Shown piece after piece: positions 21,907-32,615 of a stretch of 64,000 bases of DNA. The stretch lies in NCBI GenBank assembly GCA_958430865.1, contig CAUDNR010002557.1, positions 885 to 64,884 of the forward strand, given 5' to 3'. Numbering within the stretch: the first letter of the stretch is position 1; each line of letters starts with the position of its first letter. Source of the DNA: Entrophospora sp. SA101. Lineage: Eukaryota > Glomeromycota > Glomeromycetes > Entrophosporales > Entrophosporaceae. Made by a program: the position numbers and the translations under genes. The notes beneath the pieces are model-generated. The model saw only the letters and a list, made by a program, of their open reading frames with translations, was not told where the DNA came from and searched no databases.

Positions 21907-21990
21907 CATAAAGAATTAAAATTCGGTGTTTCTTTATTAAATGGTGTGGATATGCTTGCTAAAGCTATAGAAAAGTTTTCATCACATTAA
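21907..21990 (+). pseudogene. Hsp60 chaperonin shard
   Basis: The frame HKELKFGVSLLNGVDMLAKA matches the N-terminus of mature mitochondrial Hsp60 (family pattern KE-[IL]-KFG-x-E-GR-x-x-LL-x-GV-[DE]-x-LA-[KE]-AV), with a five-residue gap where EGRAA/S would sit. The highly conserved TLGPKGRNV that should follow is absent. It is therefore a gene-sized-down fragment, not a functional chaperonin. An identical copy is at 59375-59458 (-). Confidence 0.4.
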
Positions 21991-22219
21991 TATAATCAAC
22001 ATGTTACCTATAAGGTTGTGTTACAACATTTAAAAAGGAAAAGCAATAGAAGATGGAATTAGTATTTGAGAAATAATAACATACAGAAGAATATTTTTGT
22101 AATCAGCATGCTAGAAGACTTTCCAAAATTTATAGTAGTAATAGTAAAACATCCTGTTTTCAAATTCCCATTTTCAACTAAATTTGCGCGAAAAGATAGT
22201 TTAGGGACTAGTAGCATAA

Positions 22220-22360
22220 CACAGTTTTTTATTTTATGCTAAAAATCATCGAAAATGCATAGGCTCAAGAACCAAATCAGGTAGAGCAAAAAATTCTGTG
22301 GCTTTATTCTTTAAAGATATAGGAAATGTAACAGAATTTTATCAGCATTATAAAAAATAA
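22220..22360 (+). pseudogene. unassigned open fragment
   Basis: Open stretch KNHRKCIGSRTKSGRAKNSV, then ALFFKDIGNVTEFYQHYKK and stop. Composition is coding-like with a basic patch. No start codon, domain or partner exon could be placed. It is probably transposon or gene debris. Mirrored at 59005-59145. Confidence 0.2.
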
Positions 22361-22658
22361 AGTTATTATAATAATGAGGGTTTAAATTTAGATGTAAAAT
22401 TATATATTTGGTTTATTAATATTTTATCGTTATTATGATAACTCATTATATTCGAAGAATTTTTATAACCGAATCTTGCACTGGTCAGTATTTTCCTGGA
22501 TTATAGCTATCAATGAGTAAAAAATCGGTAATTTTGTCAATACAAAATAAAAAAAAATCATAATTCGTCATTTAATATTATCTGATTTTATAGTTATTTT
22601 ATTAATAAATCAATTAATTAATCCATTATTTTTCATTCATATTAAAATAAAATCATAG

Positions 22659-22767
22659 CATCCAACAACAAAAGAATCATTAAGACACAAGTTTATCAAA
22701 TCTACAATAAAATTAAAAGAACACATTGCAAATCGTGACAGAATTTTATTAATGTTTGAAAGGTTTT
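22659..22767 (+). pseudogene. orphan exon-like fragment
   Basis: Bounded by an atag acceptor and a good GTAAGTATA donor. Encodes HPTTKESLRHKFIKSTIKLK then EHIANRDRILLMFERF. No adjoining exon was identified. Mirrored at 58598-58706. Confidence 0.25.
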
Positions 22768-22876
22768 GTAAGTATATATTCATCCATCAATCTTTATTAT
22801 TATATAATAAACTATAATTCGTATGACAATATGTTGACTAATTATTTATTTATGGTTTTTCGTAAAACTATACAAA

Positions 22877-23172
22877 AGAACAATTAAAAATAACAATTCA
22901 TTAATCGAGGGTCACTAGGATTTCTACCATCCTCACTATTTACGACATGATATCTTTCTTCTACCTGAGCTCTAATTTGTTCAAAACAAATTTTAGCCTC
23001 GATAAACTGTATCTTTATATAAATATAATCGAACATAAAACATTAATTGATTATCCAATAAAGTCTTCTGGGTCTTAAAAACAAGTTCTTCGAACTCAAA
23101 ACTCAACAATGGATTATTAACAAAAGTTTTGTCGCGTGTTTTTTTCTCTTTCTCTAATAGATGACTGTCCAT
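22877..23172 (-). pseudogene. 59-residue frame plus frameshifted continuation
   Basis: From ATG at 23172 the frame reads MDSHLLEKEKKTRDKTFVNN, then FEFEELVFKTQKTLLDNQLM, and stops at 22993. A +1 frame overlapping its end continues coding-like sequence: EAKICFEQIRAQVEERYHVV, then NSEDGRNPSDPRLM, stopping about 120 bp further on. The two parts probably were one frame broken by a 1-nt change, since the gap is too short for an intron. The family is unknown. Mirrored at 58193-58488 (+). Confidence 0.35.
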
Positions 23173-23540
23173 TCAACAATAACAAAACTTGTTACTATTT
23201 ACTATTACTGCTATTAGAAATTATTACTACAATAAAACCTGTCACGGCGGATGAACGGGGCAACATATTTTTTTACATATGAAGCAAAAATCTTAAAAAT
23301 CCGTTATGACAAGAATTTAACTATAGTTCGCTGTGACAAGGTTTGACTATATCTTGCATCTTGTGGCTCTATTGTTTCAAGGATTCATTATAGTCATAAA
23401 TTGGTGGACCACAGATCAACGCAAAAAGATAATTCTTTTCCATATATAATTCGATTTGGGCCATTTTTTAATGTAAATAGCTCACCGGCAAAACCTGGCT
23501 TTTAATTTCAGGATATTAATATCTTTATTGTTACTTAAGG

Positions 23541-23675
23541 GGAGAAGTTTCGGTATTGCAGAAAGGTCGAGTACAGCAGATGGGAAGAAAATTGGCCACT
23601 GTGGTGACTGGATTCTTGGAGCAAAGAGGAAATATCAACGAATTGGTGCGAGAGGAACATCAAACTGATGCCTGA
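23541..23675 (+). pseudogene. unassigned open fragment
   Basis: Frame GEVSVLQKGRVQQMGRKLAT, then VVTGFLEQRGNINELVREEH and QTDA-stop. It is preceded by an acceptor-like ttacttaag. Good coding composition but no identified partner exon. Mirrored at 57690-57824. Confidence 0.25.
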
Positions 23676-23879
23676 TCTGATGAATATGGCACCAAGTCAA
23701 AACTATTTAAGGATATATCGATCAAGTTATTAATTGGAGTAAAAATATAGGAATTGTACATGCTAGCAACAGACCTTTTGTGATTGACCAAATAAATTTG
23801 TAGGATTGTTAATGATAGCTTTATACATGGATAATCCTTGTGGATATATTTGTGAGAAGTGAGATTATGGAGGTTCCAG

Positions 23880-24366
23880 ATAATGAACAAAATTTTTCAT
23901 CTATATTGTTGACTATACATCTTGGTACTCATCTTCTATATTTTCATAGTTTACCCTCATCCTCAGAATAATATACTATATCTTTACTGATCGATGGAAT
24001 TGCAACATTACCATTATCTTCATTCGCGCCAAGTAAATAAAAAAAAATCATTACAAACGATATTTTTTCCTCTTGCTCTAATTCTCCAATAATACTTACC
24101 CATCTATTATTTCTTTTCTAGTTGATTTTCTATCTCTTACACATTCTCACAAAGTTGATACGTATGTAACCTCGATAAAGTCGGTGGAGATCGTGTGACC
24201 GACTTATCAAGTAAACCGAATTAGGTTTTTTTGAACAAATTTGAATGCTATCCAGAACAATTTTATTTGGTATTAGGATACCTATGCTTTCTTCCTCCTT
24301 TTCTTCTTCTGGTGCTTCTTGTGCTTCAGCAATTATCACATCATCCATCGTTAATCCGTGCAACAA
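23880..24366 (-). pseudogene. fragments of an acidic gene interrupted by a small MITE
   Basis: The frame from 24366 begins MLHGLTMDDVIIAEAQEAPE and is Glu-rich, then runs into MITE sequence (24166-24216) that supplies its spurious C-terminus. Downstream on the same strand an exon-like stretch reads LGANEDNGNVAIPSISKDIV, then YYSEDEG, and a further piece NYENIEDEYQDV with a stop. The pieces look like one acidic protein broken by insertion. No family recognised. Mirrored at 56999-57485 (+). Confidence 0.3.
24166..24216. mobile_element. tiny fold-back MITE (ataagtcgg family)
   Basis: gtaacctcgataaagtcggt pairs imperfectly with accgacttatcaagtaaac. The same end motif occurs at 50561-50641 with a cleaner palindrome. 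Mirrored at 57149-57199. Confidence 0.5.
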
Positions 24367-24635
24367 AAACTAGTCGTGAAGGTTAATATTAATTTAATTA
24401 TGCTCGGGCCAAAGTAATTGACCGACTTGGTATTATTGTTTATTATTATCATTATTATCGTGACTTTATACGTATAGATTAACCGACTTATCAATTTTAA
24501 AAAAAAGGGTGAAAATTTTGGTCGAGCCGGGCCAAAACCGACCCACATATGTAGTCATGTGAAGATCGACAATAACGTTGTTTATCAAAACAAATCCTAT
24601 CTTATGGTAGGTATATAATATATATATTTATTTAA

Positions 24636-27432
24636 ATGAGTAATTTGACACCGCGTTCTATGAAATCAGTAGAAGATACAATCGATAGAACTCCAGAGTA
24701 TATAAGCTTCATAAAAAGTCTTGAAGAGTTCCATAAAAATCATGGGTAAATAAAAAATAAATGAATCTTACCTTTTTTTTGCAAGAAATGATGTAAGCTT
24801 ATACATATATGTTTAACCTCTGCAATAAATAGAACCACTTTCCAAAAAGAACCTGTTTTGGGATCAAAGAAATTAGATTTGTATAAAATTTATCAAATGG
24901 TGATTGCTGAAGGGGGGTGTGAAAGAATATGCGCGGAGAAATCATGGAAAAAAATATGCGAACGTTTTAATTTTCCACAAACTTGCACAAACAGTGCTTT
25001 TGTGATGAAAAATATTTATATAAGATTCTTGGAACCATACGAGTTGGAACATTTTTGGGGTAAAAAAGTTCCTTATGGTGGAATTCCCGGAAAACAAATA
25101 TCTTCGCCACAACAACAGCATCAACAGCATCAACAGCATCAACAGCAACATTATCATCATAGTGAAACCCCACATTTTGTGCCACAAGTAGCTCCTGTTT
25201 CAACAAATCGAGTTTTAAAGATTTTACCACATGAAACTCCAAGAAATGATTGTAAGATAAATTGACGATATCATCTGTGTATTTTTTTTTACTTGGTGAA
25301 TTAAATATTTAATATTATTATCATTAATAATTTTAATAAGATTATGCTAATCCAGCACAAAGAAGAATAGTTTATAGCCTGCCAATAGATTTTAGTATGG
25401 GAATAAAAGATGATTCAGATGAAGAAAAAGGTAAATAATATTTGAAATGAATGATCTACTATTTTTTTTTGAGAATTGCTATTTCTCACCGGTGGTGATT
25501 GTCACCACCTAAGGAATTAAATTTGCGTGGGGCGGAGTTAGGGTTGGGGTTAATCATAAATTGTATAATTCCTTAGGTGGTGACAATCACCACCAGTGAG
25601 AAATAGCAATTCCCTTTTTTTTTCTATAAATATCTTTATTATTTTTCAATCTAATGATTAATTATTTAATTATTTATAAAATTATAGATTCCATTTTGAG
25701 CGGAGGTCATTTAAATAGAATACTTCTTGCTTTGAAATCACAATTAGCTAATGAGATAGATTGGGCATTAGATACTTTACTAAAAATATCCATGGATCAA
25801 ATGATCAACTTCAGATTAGACAGAATCCCAGAACTTTTAGATATATTTGTTATTCATTTAAACAATTTTTACGTGCAAGTAACAAGTTTATATGAGGTGA
25901 ATCAATATTCAACAGAATCAACAGTTAATGACTATTTTAACGACTTAAATAATTACTTGCACTTACAAAAAGCATCCCAAATATTTTTAATTTTAAGAAA
26001 TTTCTCTTCTTATAATTATAATGCTGAATTAATGTCTTCCAACAAAATGATACAAAATTTTGTGATGGAAGCACTCACACTACCAGCATTTTTAAAATTT
26101 CCACAAATTAGAATTTACTGTATAGAGATTATTAAAAGCATGAGTCATATTATTAAATTAAATAGCAGTGAAGATGAAATTTTGGTGGTTTTACGAAGAC
26201 TTATTTTTTCAGATGATATTGCATTGGTTATACACAGTATCACAACAATGTCACGTCTAGCTGGAAATGAACAAAATTCAGAATTTATTAAAAATGTTGA
26301 TTCTTGCGTTGTAAAACGTTTAGTAAATCTGCTTTTGATAGACGATGATGAAGAGTTGAGCAAGGCCATTTTAGAATTGTTGTATTATTTTTCTACTTCT
26401 GAAGAAACAGCATCTCGCATGGTAGAATATGCCCCAGGAAATCTTGTACGTCTTTTAATTAGTTATTTAAGACATGGTTCAAGTGTGGAATCTCAAATTC
26501 ATGAAAGAATACCCCCAATTGAAAAGAGACCACCCCAATTACATGGTGATTTTGAAAGATTTATGGAACCATATAGATCTTTAGAATGGTATATATATAA
26601 TTGAATTTATATGATTGTCAATTTGGTATTTTTAATATACAATTAATGATTCTTTAATATCCATAATAATAATAATGATAGGATTATGGCTGCATATGAA
26701 GAATCGCCATTTGATGGAGTTTTACAAACAGATATATGGTTTGCTTATCGTGATCAATTCCAAAATTCTCAATGTCCTATGATGCCAGCAGCAGAAGTTA
26801 TTAAACTTGTTAATCGTGCATTTCCGGATTCTTCTGCAATTATGGTTACAGCATCAGATGGATCATACAAATATATGATTCAAGGTATTAGGCCAATACC
26901 ACCAAAAGATGAAAATCAACAAAACGATCTGTTGTACGATTGTAAATGGGTTGATTGTAAAGAAGCATCATCTTTTGAAAATGAAAGTAAATTGATGGAA
27001 CATATAGTCATGGAACACTTAGTTAAAGAACATTTATCAGAAAAGAAACAGTATTCATGTAATTGGTTGAGTTGTAATAGATTTCCATCTGGTGCAGAAA
27101 ATATCACAACTGTCATAGCTCACTTGAAAACTCATTTTCCTCAACCAGAAACTGAAAATAGCAAAAAGCGCAAGAGAAGCCCGGAGATTGTAAATAAATA
27201 TGGTAGAAATAATGGAATTTACACTTATAAAACTTATATTAAATCGGACAATATTGGAGATGCTATCGGAATTCCATTATTAACTTCGTTAGTTTTAAGG
27301 AATTTATCTTTATCATCAGCAAATCTTCAACATTTTGTTGCGTATGAAAAAGAATTAGCAGAAATGCTTACAAGTTGTGTTGCGTTATCAAAGAACTTGG
27401 CTGAAACTTTGAGTAACATGCAAGCAATTTAA
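24636..27432 (+). CDS. ARID2/Rsc9-like subunit of a SWI/SNF (RSC/PBAF) chromatin remodeller
   Basis: Five exons (24636-24745, 24833-25251, 25341-25430, 25688-26588, 26682-27432) close exactly into 756 residues. Residues about 20-110 form an ARID domain: EYISFIKSLEEFHKNHG, LDLYKIYQMVIAEGGCERIC, SWKKICERFNF and a final FLEPYE. A Gln/His run follows. Exon 4 encodes an armadillo-like helical region starting LNRILLALKSQLANEIDWAL. Exon 5 begins with an RFX-type winged-helix-like block (QTDIWFAYRDQF, AAEVIKLVNRAFPDS) and then two C2H2-like fingers (CKWVDC...H; CNWLSC...H). This order is that of ARID2/BAF200 and yeast Rsc9, which bind DNA within PBAF/RSC. Intron 3 contains the 140-bp MITE at which the inverted duplication ends. 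The gene converges on the FHA gene at 27591. Confidence 0.9.
25473..25612. mobile_element. 140-bp fold-back MITE in intron 3, inner end of arm A
   Basis: Terminal inverted repeats of about 48 bp begin gaattgctatttctcac and end ccacctaaggaatta. Each arm itself contains a smaller palindrome (ggtggtga-tt-gtcaccacc), so the element can fold at two levels. The loop carries gcgtggggcggagttagggt. The copy at 55753-55892 differs at two positions near one end. Confidence 0.9.
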
Positions 27433-27590
27433 TATAAATGTATATATGTGTATATATATATTTTTTTTTTTGGAAAAAAATAAATACTTTCTTATACAGT
27501 AAATAATAAAAATTAATAAAATTCTATTAATAAAATATATATTATGTGTTTTTTCTTTCTTCTCTTACCTCAAAATCTTTAAATACACAA

Positions 27591-28342
27591 TTAATCTTTA
27601 TCTAAATTAGTGTTATCATCATATTCATCATGAATCAAAACATAATCTCTACTACTAAAACCAAACTTCAATACATCAGAAGGAAATAATTCAACATATC
27701 TTGAAGGCGGAATAGGTTTTTTATTAACAAAAGTTGAATTTGTTGAATCAAGATCAATTATATAAGGTTTTATTTCATATTTGGATTCTCCTGTTGCTTT
27801 ATCTTTTATTGCTACTTCACGGAATTGTAATGCTGCATGTTGACTAGAACATGAAGGGTGATCAATTGGAATGTCAGCAACCTAACACATTTTTTTTATT
27901 ATTTGTTGGTTTTTATAACAAACAATTAAACTGAATGAGAGAAAGTCAACGCTATATAAAAAAAAACCATTGAAAATAATGCCAATAGTACCTACCTTTC
28001 TTTCACGACCTAATAAATATGCACTTTGTCGATGGATATGAAGAACGTCTATTAAATATATTTTGGATGAATCATATTATGCATATATATATATATATAT
28101 ATACACATATATTTATTTGAAATACCTATTTGTTGATCTCCTTTGAAAACATAAAGCCTCCATTTTTTTGTTGGCAATTTTGCTTCTGGTGGTTCATAAT
28201 ATTTTAAAACAACACCATTAAATGAATTTGTTTCCGCTGCAAGTTTTCCTGATAATTCAAAATTAGGTTTTGCTACTACTGTTGACGCTGTTGATGCTGT
28301 ATCTTCTTCTTTTCGTTTTTTATTTTTAGAGGTAGAGTCCAT
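27591..28342 (-). CDS. FHA-domain protein, SNIP1/Pml1 type
   Basis: Three exons (28126-28342, 27996-28048, 27591-27881) close into 186 residues. The N-terminus is Lys/Thr-rich, then KPNFELSGKLAAETNSFNGV and KYYEPPEAKLPTKKWRLYVF, which is the lead-in characteristic of SNIP1/Pml1. The FHA core follows: IHRQSAYLLGRERK, VADIPIDHPSCSSQHAALQF, IIDLDSTNSTFVNKK and VLKFGFSSRDYVLIHDE. The conserved GR, S-x-QHA and STNSTFVN elements for phosphothreonine binding are present. Yeast Pml1 acts in the RES pre-mRNA retention and splicing complex, and animal/plant relatives in splicing and small-RNA biogenesis. A nuclear RNA-processing role is therefore likely. It is a compact version of the family. It lies 158 bp from the convergent ARID gene. 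Confidence 0.92.
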
Positions 28343-28707
28343 AATTAATAATAATATTTCCAGATCAACATTTTTAGTGCGCCGAAATTTATTTTAGTAA
28401 TATCACATGATCATATCAGCATAAATATCTATTAATCGCTGTTGTTCTGTAAACGTTGATGAAAACAAATAAGAAGAAAATTATTGAGATGATTCAGGTA
28501 GTGGTGATGATGTAGATTTGATAAACAGCTTATAAAGAAGCAGTTGTTAAACCAAATCTAGATTCGCTCAAGATTTTTCTACAAAACCAAATGCATTTTT
28601 ACATTCAATGAGTTTATTTCGTGATGCTACATTACATTAACTTTACGAAGCATTCAAACTAGAACAGTATATTTACTCACGTGACCATAAACGAATTGAA
28701 TAACTAA
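28343..28707. promoter_or_regulatory. upstream region of the FHA gene
   Basis: 365 bp between the FHA start codon and the Tc1/mariner end. It presumably contains the FHA promoter. A tcacgtga box lies at 28677-28684. No other element recognised. Confidence 0.35.
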
Positions 28708-28709
28708 TA

Positions 28710-29855
28710 CAATGTGTGACAAAAATTAAGTGGTTCGCGTCATGTTTTGACAATATTACCCTATAATATATTAGGATATATTTAAATCGATTTGTTTTGT
28801 TTTGGAATCATTGTCATAATGTCATCTTCCAATAAAGATACCCAAAGAAAAGCGATATTGCAATTTTGGAATAATGGAAACCACTTCAGCAAGATAAATA
28901 CATTATAGAACTGGCATCATAACTTCAACCATATACCACATACAGTCTTAAGAAATTAAAAGAAAAAGGCGATGATTCAAGAAAAATTGAAAACAGTCTT
29001 TCCAAAAAAATTATCGCGCATGAATCAAAAGCAATCGGACAATATTTGCGCAGTGACCACAAGAAATTTATCAAATAATGTCGCTAAAGTGACCCGTATG
29101 ACGAATTCAAGACATTCGGAAAGCTCAGTTACAAAAATAGTTTGCCTTTAAAGATGCTTATGCTCAATGTTGATCACAAAGAAGCTCATGTTTAGTTGAG
29201 CGACTAGATACCTCAAAGACAACTGGGAGACTCTATTTTCTGATGGCTTCCTTTCAGCTATTCAGCAATACTATAACACAATGGTACAAAGGTAAAGGAC
29301 CAGTACGAAGGATATCGAACTAAAATTTTTGTATGGATGATTTTGTACACAAGGAAAAACTTATCTTTTTTGCTTTAGAGGAATCATGAATGCAAATTTT
29401 TATGCTGATATATCACAAAGTCACAATTAAGAGATCAATAGAGTGCTCGGAAACAATTGGCGTCTTCATTCAGAACCAGAACCGGAACATGCAAGCAGGA
29501 TTTGTCAAACATTTCTGAGTGAAAATTTTCCTGACGTTATGGACTGACCTTCAATAGTCCAGACTTAAATCCAATTGAAAACTGTTGGGTAATTGTTAAA
29601 GAAATGTAGAAATGCATACGCCTAAAGCGGTATATTATGGAGTGATAGGATAGAATTCCAAATAACACTATAATTAACTTTATTAGTTCGACGAGAAGAG
29701 GATGTGCGAAATTAATGGCGAAAGAGTAAATTATTAATTTTTAATCAATTAAAACTTTAGATTTTATAGATTTTAATCTTTATTTTGATATGTTTTTTAT
29801 GCAATGGTTTTTGAATAATGAATAAATAAAAAATTCCAAAAATTTTTACACACTG
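28710..29855 (+). mobile_element. dead Tc1/mariner element
   Basis: The ends CAATGTGTGACAAAAATT and (reverse) CAGTGTGTAAAAATTTTT are imperfect terminal repeats flanked by TA on both sides, the Tc1/mariner target. Inside, a + strand transposase is recognisable but riddled with stops and shifts. It shows RKAILQFWNNGNHFSKI near the N-terminus, SLSKKIIAHESKAIGQYLRS in the HTH region, and the diagnostic NSPDLNPIENCWVIVKEM around the second catalytic Asp near 29560. Not autonomous. Confidence 0.8.
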
Positions 29856-29857
29856 TA

Positions 29858-32011
29858 AATAACAAACAGAAAATTAAATTCATAAGCACACGGCTACTGA
29901 TTCTATTGGAAATCAAGAGCAAGATTAAATCTTAACATTTGATTTTACTCTTTGAAGATAAAGTTTGCATTAAATTGAAATTTTGAAAATTTGTTATATA
30001 TTTATGTTTACTCTCATTTTTTCCAACTAAACAAATGGTTTAAAAAATAATTCACCTGGAATAACACAGCCGAAGTTTTACAAGTATTAAGGATTTTATA
30101 CATTTTGTAATTACACGATATATTCATGTGAGGACATGCTCATCTTTTTTCCATTACATTTGTTATATTTTTGATAATCAAATATTGCAACATTAACAAC
30201 CTAGACTTCATTAATCAAAAAAATAAAATCACAGACATTTAAAATGATGGAGATTGACTTGATTATCCACTAATAATAAATAGTGATTGTAACTTGAACA
30301 CTTACATACATCTTTAATATGATCTAATTATCTGTTTATTTACTTAAAGTTGCTTCAATCCCTTTAAGCAAGAATCAATAACTATAAAATTTATGATCTA
30401 AAACGACTCGAGTTACATTTAATAAAAAACAGAGTTTTAAAGAGATTAATCTTTTATTTATAATAACCAATCCTGCTTCACCTCCCCTACTCGATCATAA
30501 AGCGATCAAAATTTTCTTCTAAATTATTTCCTCGCTCACAAATAAAGTTAGAATTTATTCATGTTGATATTTTTACAAAGAAAAATTAGATCTTCAACAA
30601 GCAATTCGCTAATTCGTCTATCAAATCGTTAATAAAACATATGAAATTAAATATTTCCATAAATCTCAATTTCCTTACTAATTAAACTATAATATCTTCA
30701 CGGAATCATAAAATTCAACTTATTGCTGCTGGTAAATTCGTTCCAACACTTTACTATGGTTCATTTACTGTAAACTGGTGGATTTTTGATAATTGAAAAA
30801 CATCCAAAGGTGAAAAACAAGCATATATTCATATACTGTACGTTTAAATATGAGATTTCAATTGGAGCTCTATGAGACAAAATTTATTGTTCGTGCTGTT
30901 AATGAAATAATGATACTAGACTAGTAATGAATTTGAAACTTTTTGGAATTTATTATGTTAGCCTATCAAATCTCGCTTTCCTCTATAATAAAGCCTTCTG
31001 AAATCTTATTCGATTACGGAATTTTAGGCTTTCAAAATAGGTTTTTTTATGATCGCCCAAAATTTATTTAGCTCCAATTCATAGACGGATCGGCCATTAA
31101 GACTTGCGCAAAAATAGTTTAGCTTGTTTGTAATTAGGTCATTTAAAGTCGTGGCAGTTTAAGAAAAGTTGTGAATCTATTTGTTGATGGCAGCAACCAA
31201 AGAGCATAAATTTTACTGTTTGTGGTTCGACCAGAATTGTTGTTACATAGATGAAGGTATTATTAAAGACGGTAAATCCGATATCTCTGCTACTTCTTCT
31301 CCAGTATTGACACACACGCATAAGAATATCTGTATAATGGTATTCGGCCATTTGAGAAAACATAGGAAACTATAAAAGCAATTTGAGTTAATACCAGTTC
31401 TACGTGTAACTTTTCATGTAGATAATTTTCGGCTTAGAAATAATATTGAGATTTTTTCCTAAAACAATAACCAATTCCTTGAAATACATCTTCTCTGAGA
31501 TGCTGGACAAAAGTTTATTATACTAAAACAATTTTAATTTATATTATATATATAACGATTAATAAATTAATTAATATGTGAAATCGAATTGAAATCTAAG
31601 ATAACAAATTACAACTAAATATGGAGGAGTGTTTGGATACGAAGTTTCATTTGATTTTTTCATTTATTTTCACGTACAATAAGGTTCAAAGATATTACAA
31701 ACATCTAGAAATAAATAATCAATCAAGAGGATCATCACCAAAATTACTTTGTGGCGTTATATTCCTGACTTTATTGGTTCAATTGACGAAATAAAAGGTA
31801 ACAGTAACTTTGTTTTAATTTGAGCAAAAAATAGGCCGTATGGGGGTTTATTGGAAATGTAGCCAAATAAATATGAATTAGAATTTTCATTTGTGTTAAA
31901 AGTAATTTATACATAACAATATCACATTTATCTAAAATTTGTTTATATTTATATTTATATATTTATATTTGCTGCAGTTATTTATATATAAAATGTTCAA
32001 TGAAAAAATTA
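29858..32011. other. 2.1-kb non-coding stretch
   Basis: AT-rich. A short coding-like relic around 30580-30640 (YKEKLDLQQAIR, stop, FVYQIVNKTYEIKY) has no recognised family. Overlapping frames on opposite strands at 31139-31375 carry no domain and cannot both be real. No RNA gene seen. Confidence 0.4.
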
Positions 32012-32615
32012 CTATAATTTTTGTAATTTTTGAATAATATTCCTATTGTTATTATTAACACTACTAATACGACTACTAATACGACCACTACTATTATTAT
32101 TGCTACTGCTACTGATACGACCATTAATACGACCACTATTATTACCACTACTATTATTAATTGTAATTTTTAAAAAGTATTTCTTTTTAGATTTTTTAAA
32201 ATTTTCATTATCAATCTCACAAAGATCTTCTTCTCTAAAAGTTAAATTTTCATTATCAACATTGTTATAATCATCGTCATATTTCATTAAAGATCCCTTG
32301 AAATTTTCATTTTCATTATCATCTTCATTGTCAAATTCATTCATGAATTCATTCGCCCGAAATAATGATGAAAATGATGAACTATGAGATAATGACGAAG
32401 ATGTTGATGTTGATGCTGATCGAATGCTACTATAAATAATGAAAATCCAAAAACAAAATAATTTGAATCAATGCTATTGATATATCTTATTACGCAAATA
32501 CAAAAACAAGTATAGTATAGGCTTACTTGTTATTAATGCTTAAAGGGATTATTAAACTATTAATATTATTATTGTAATAATCAGCCTCGCTATTATCGTC
32601 AATATAGAAGTCCAT
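32012..32615 (-). CDS. acidic Asn/Ser-rich protein, two exons
   Basis: Exon 1 is 32527-32615 (MDFYIDDNSEADYYNNNINS then LIIPLSINN) with a cleanly placed aa|gtaagc donor. Exon 2 is 32012-32429 after a ttatag acceptor. The total is 168 residues. Exon 2 is Ser-rich (SASTSTSSSLSHSSSFSS), then acidic (NEFDNEDDNENENFKGSLMK), then a short basic block (FKKSKKKYFLKI) and degenerate Gly-Arg-Ile-Ser repeats near the C-terminus. No known domain. The shared frame across the intron and the directional codon bias support a real gene. It contains one FKGSLM motif like the KGSLL motifs of the RA-PH protein at 36198. Confidence 0.5.

Larger units (their letters stand above)
17365..25612. repeat. inverted duplication arm A (at least 8.2 kb)
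   Basis: Each base x corresponds to the complement of 81365-x in arm B. Every frame that can be compared (18169, 20111, 20869, 23660, 24130, 24858 and others) has an identical partner with no length change. The only mismatches noticed are at 25595 and 25602, inside the MITE at the inner end. The inner boundary is the outer end of that MITE. The outer boundary is not seen. Confidence 0.95.

Noticed and set aside
31139..31375. Overlapping 74- and 64-residue frames on opposite strands
   Set aside because: Neither shows a domain, splice partner or codon bias; at most one could be real.
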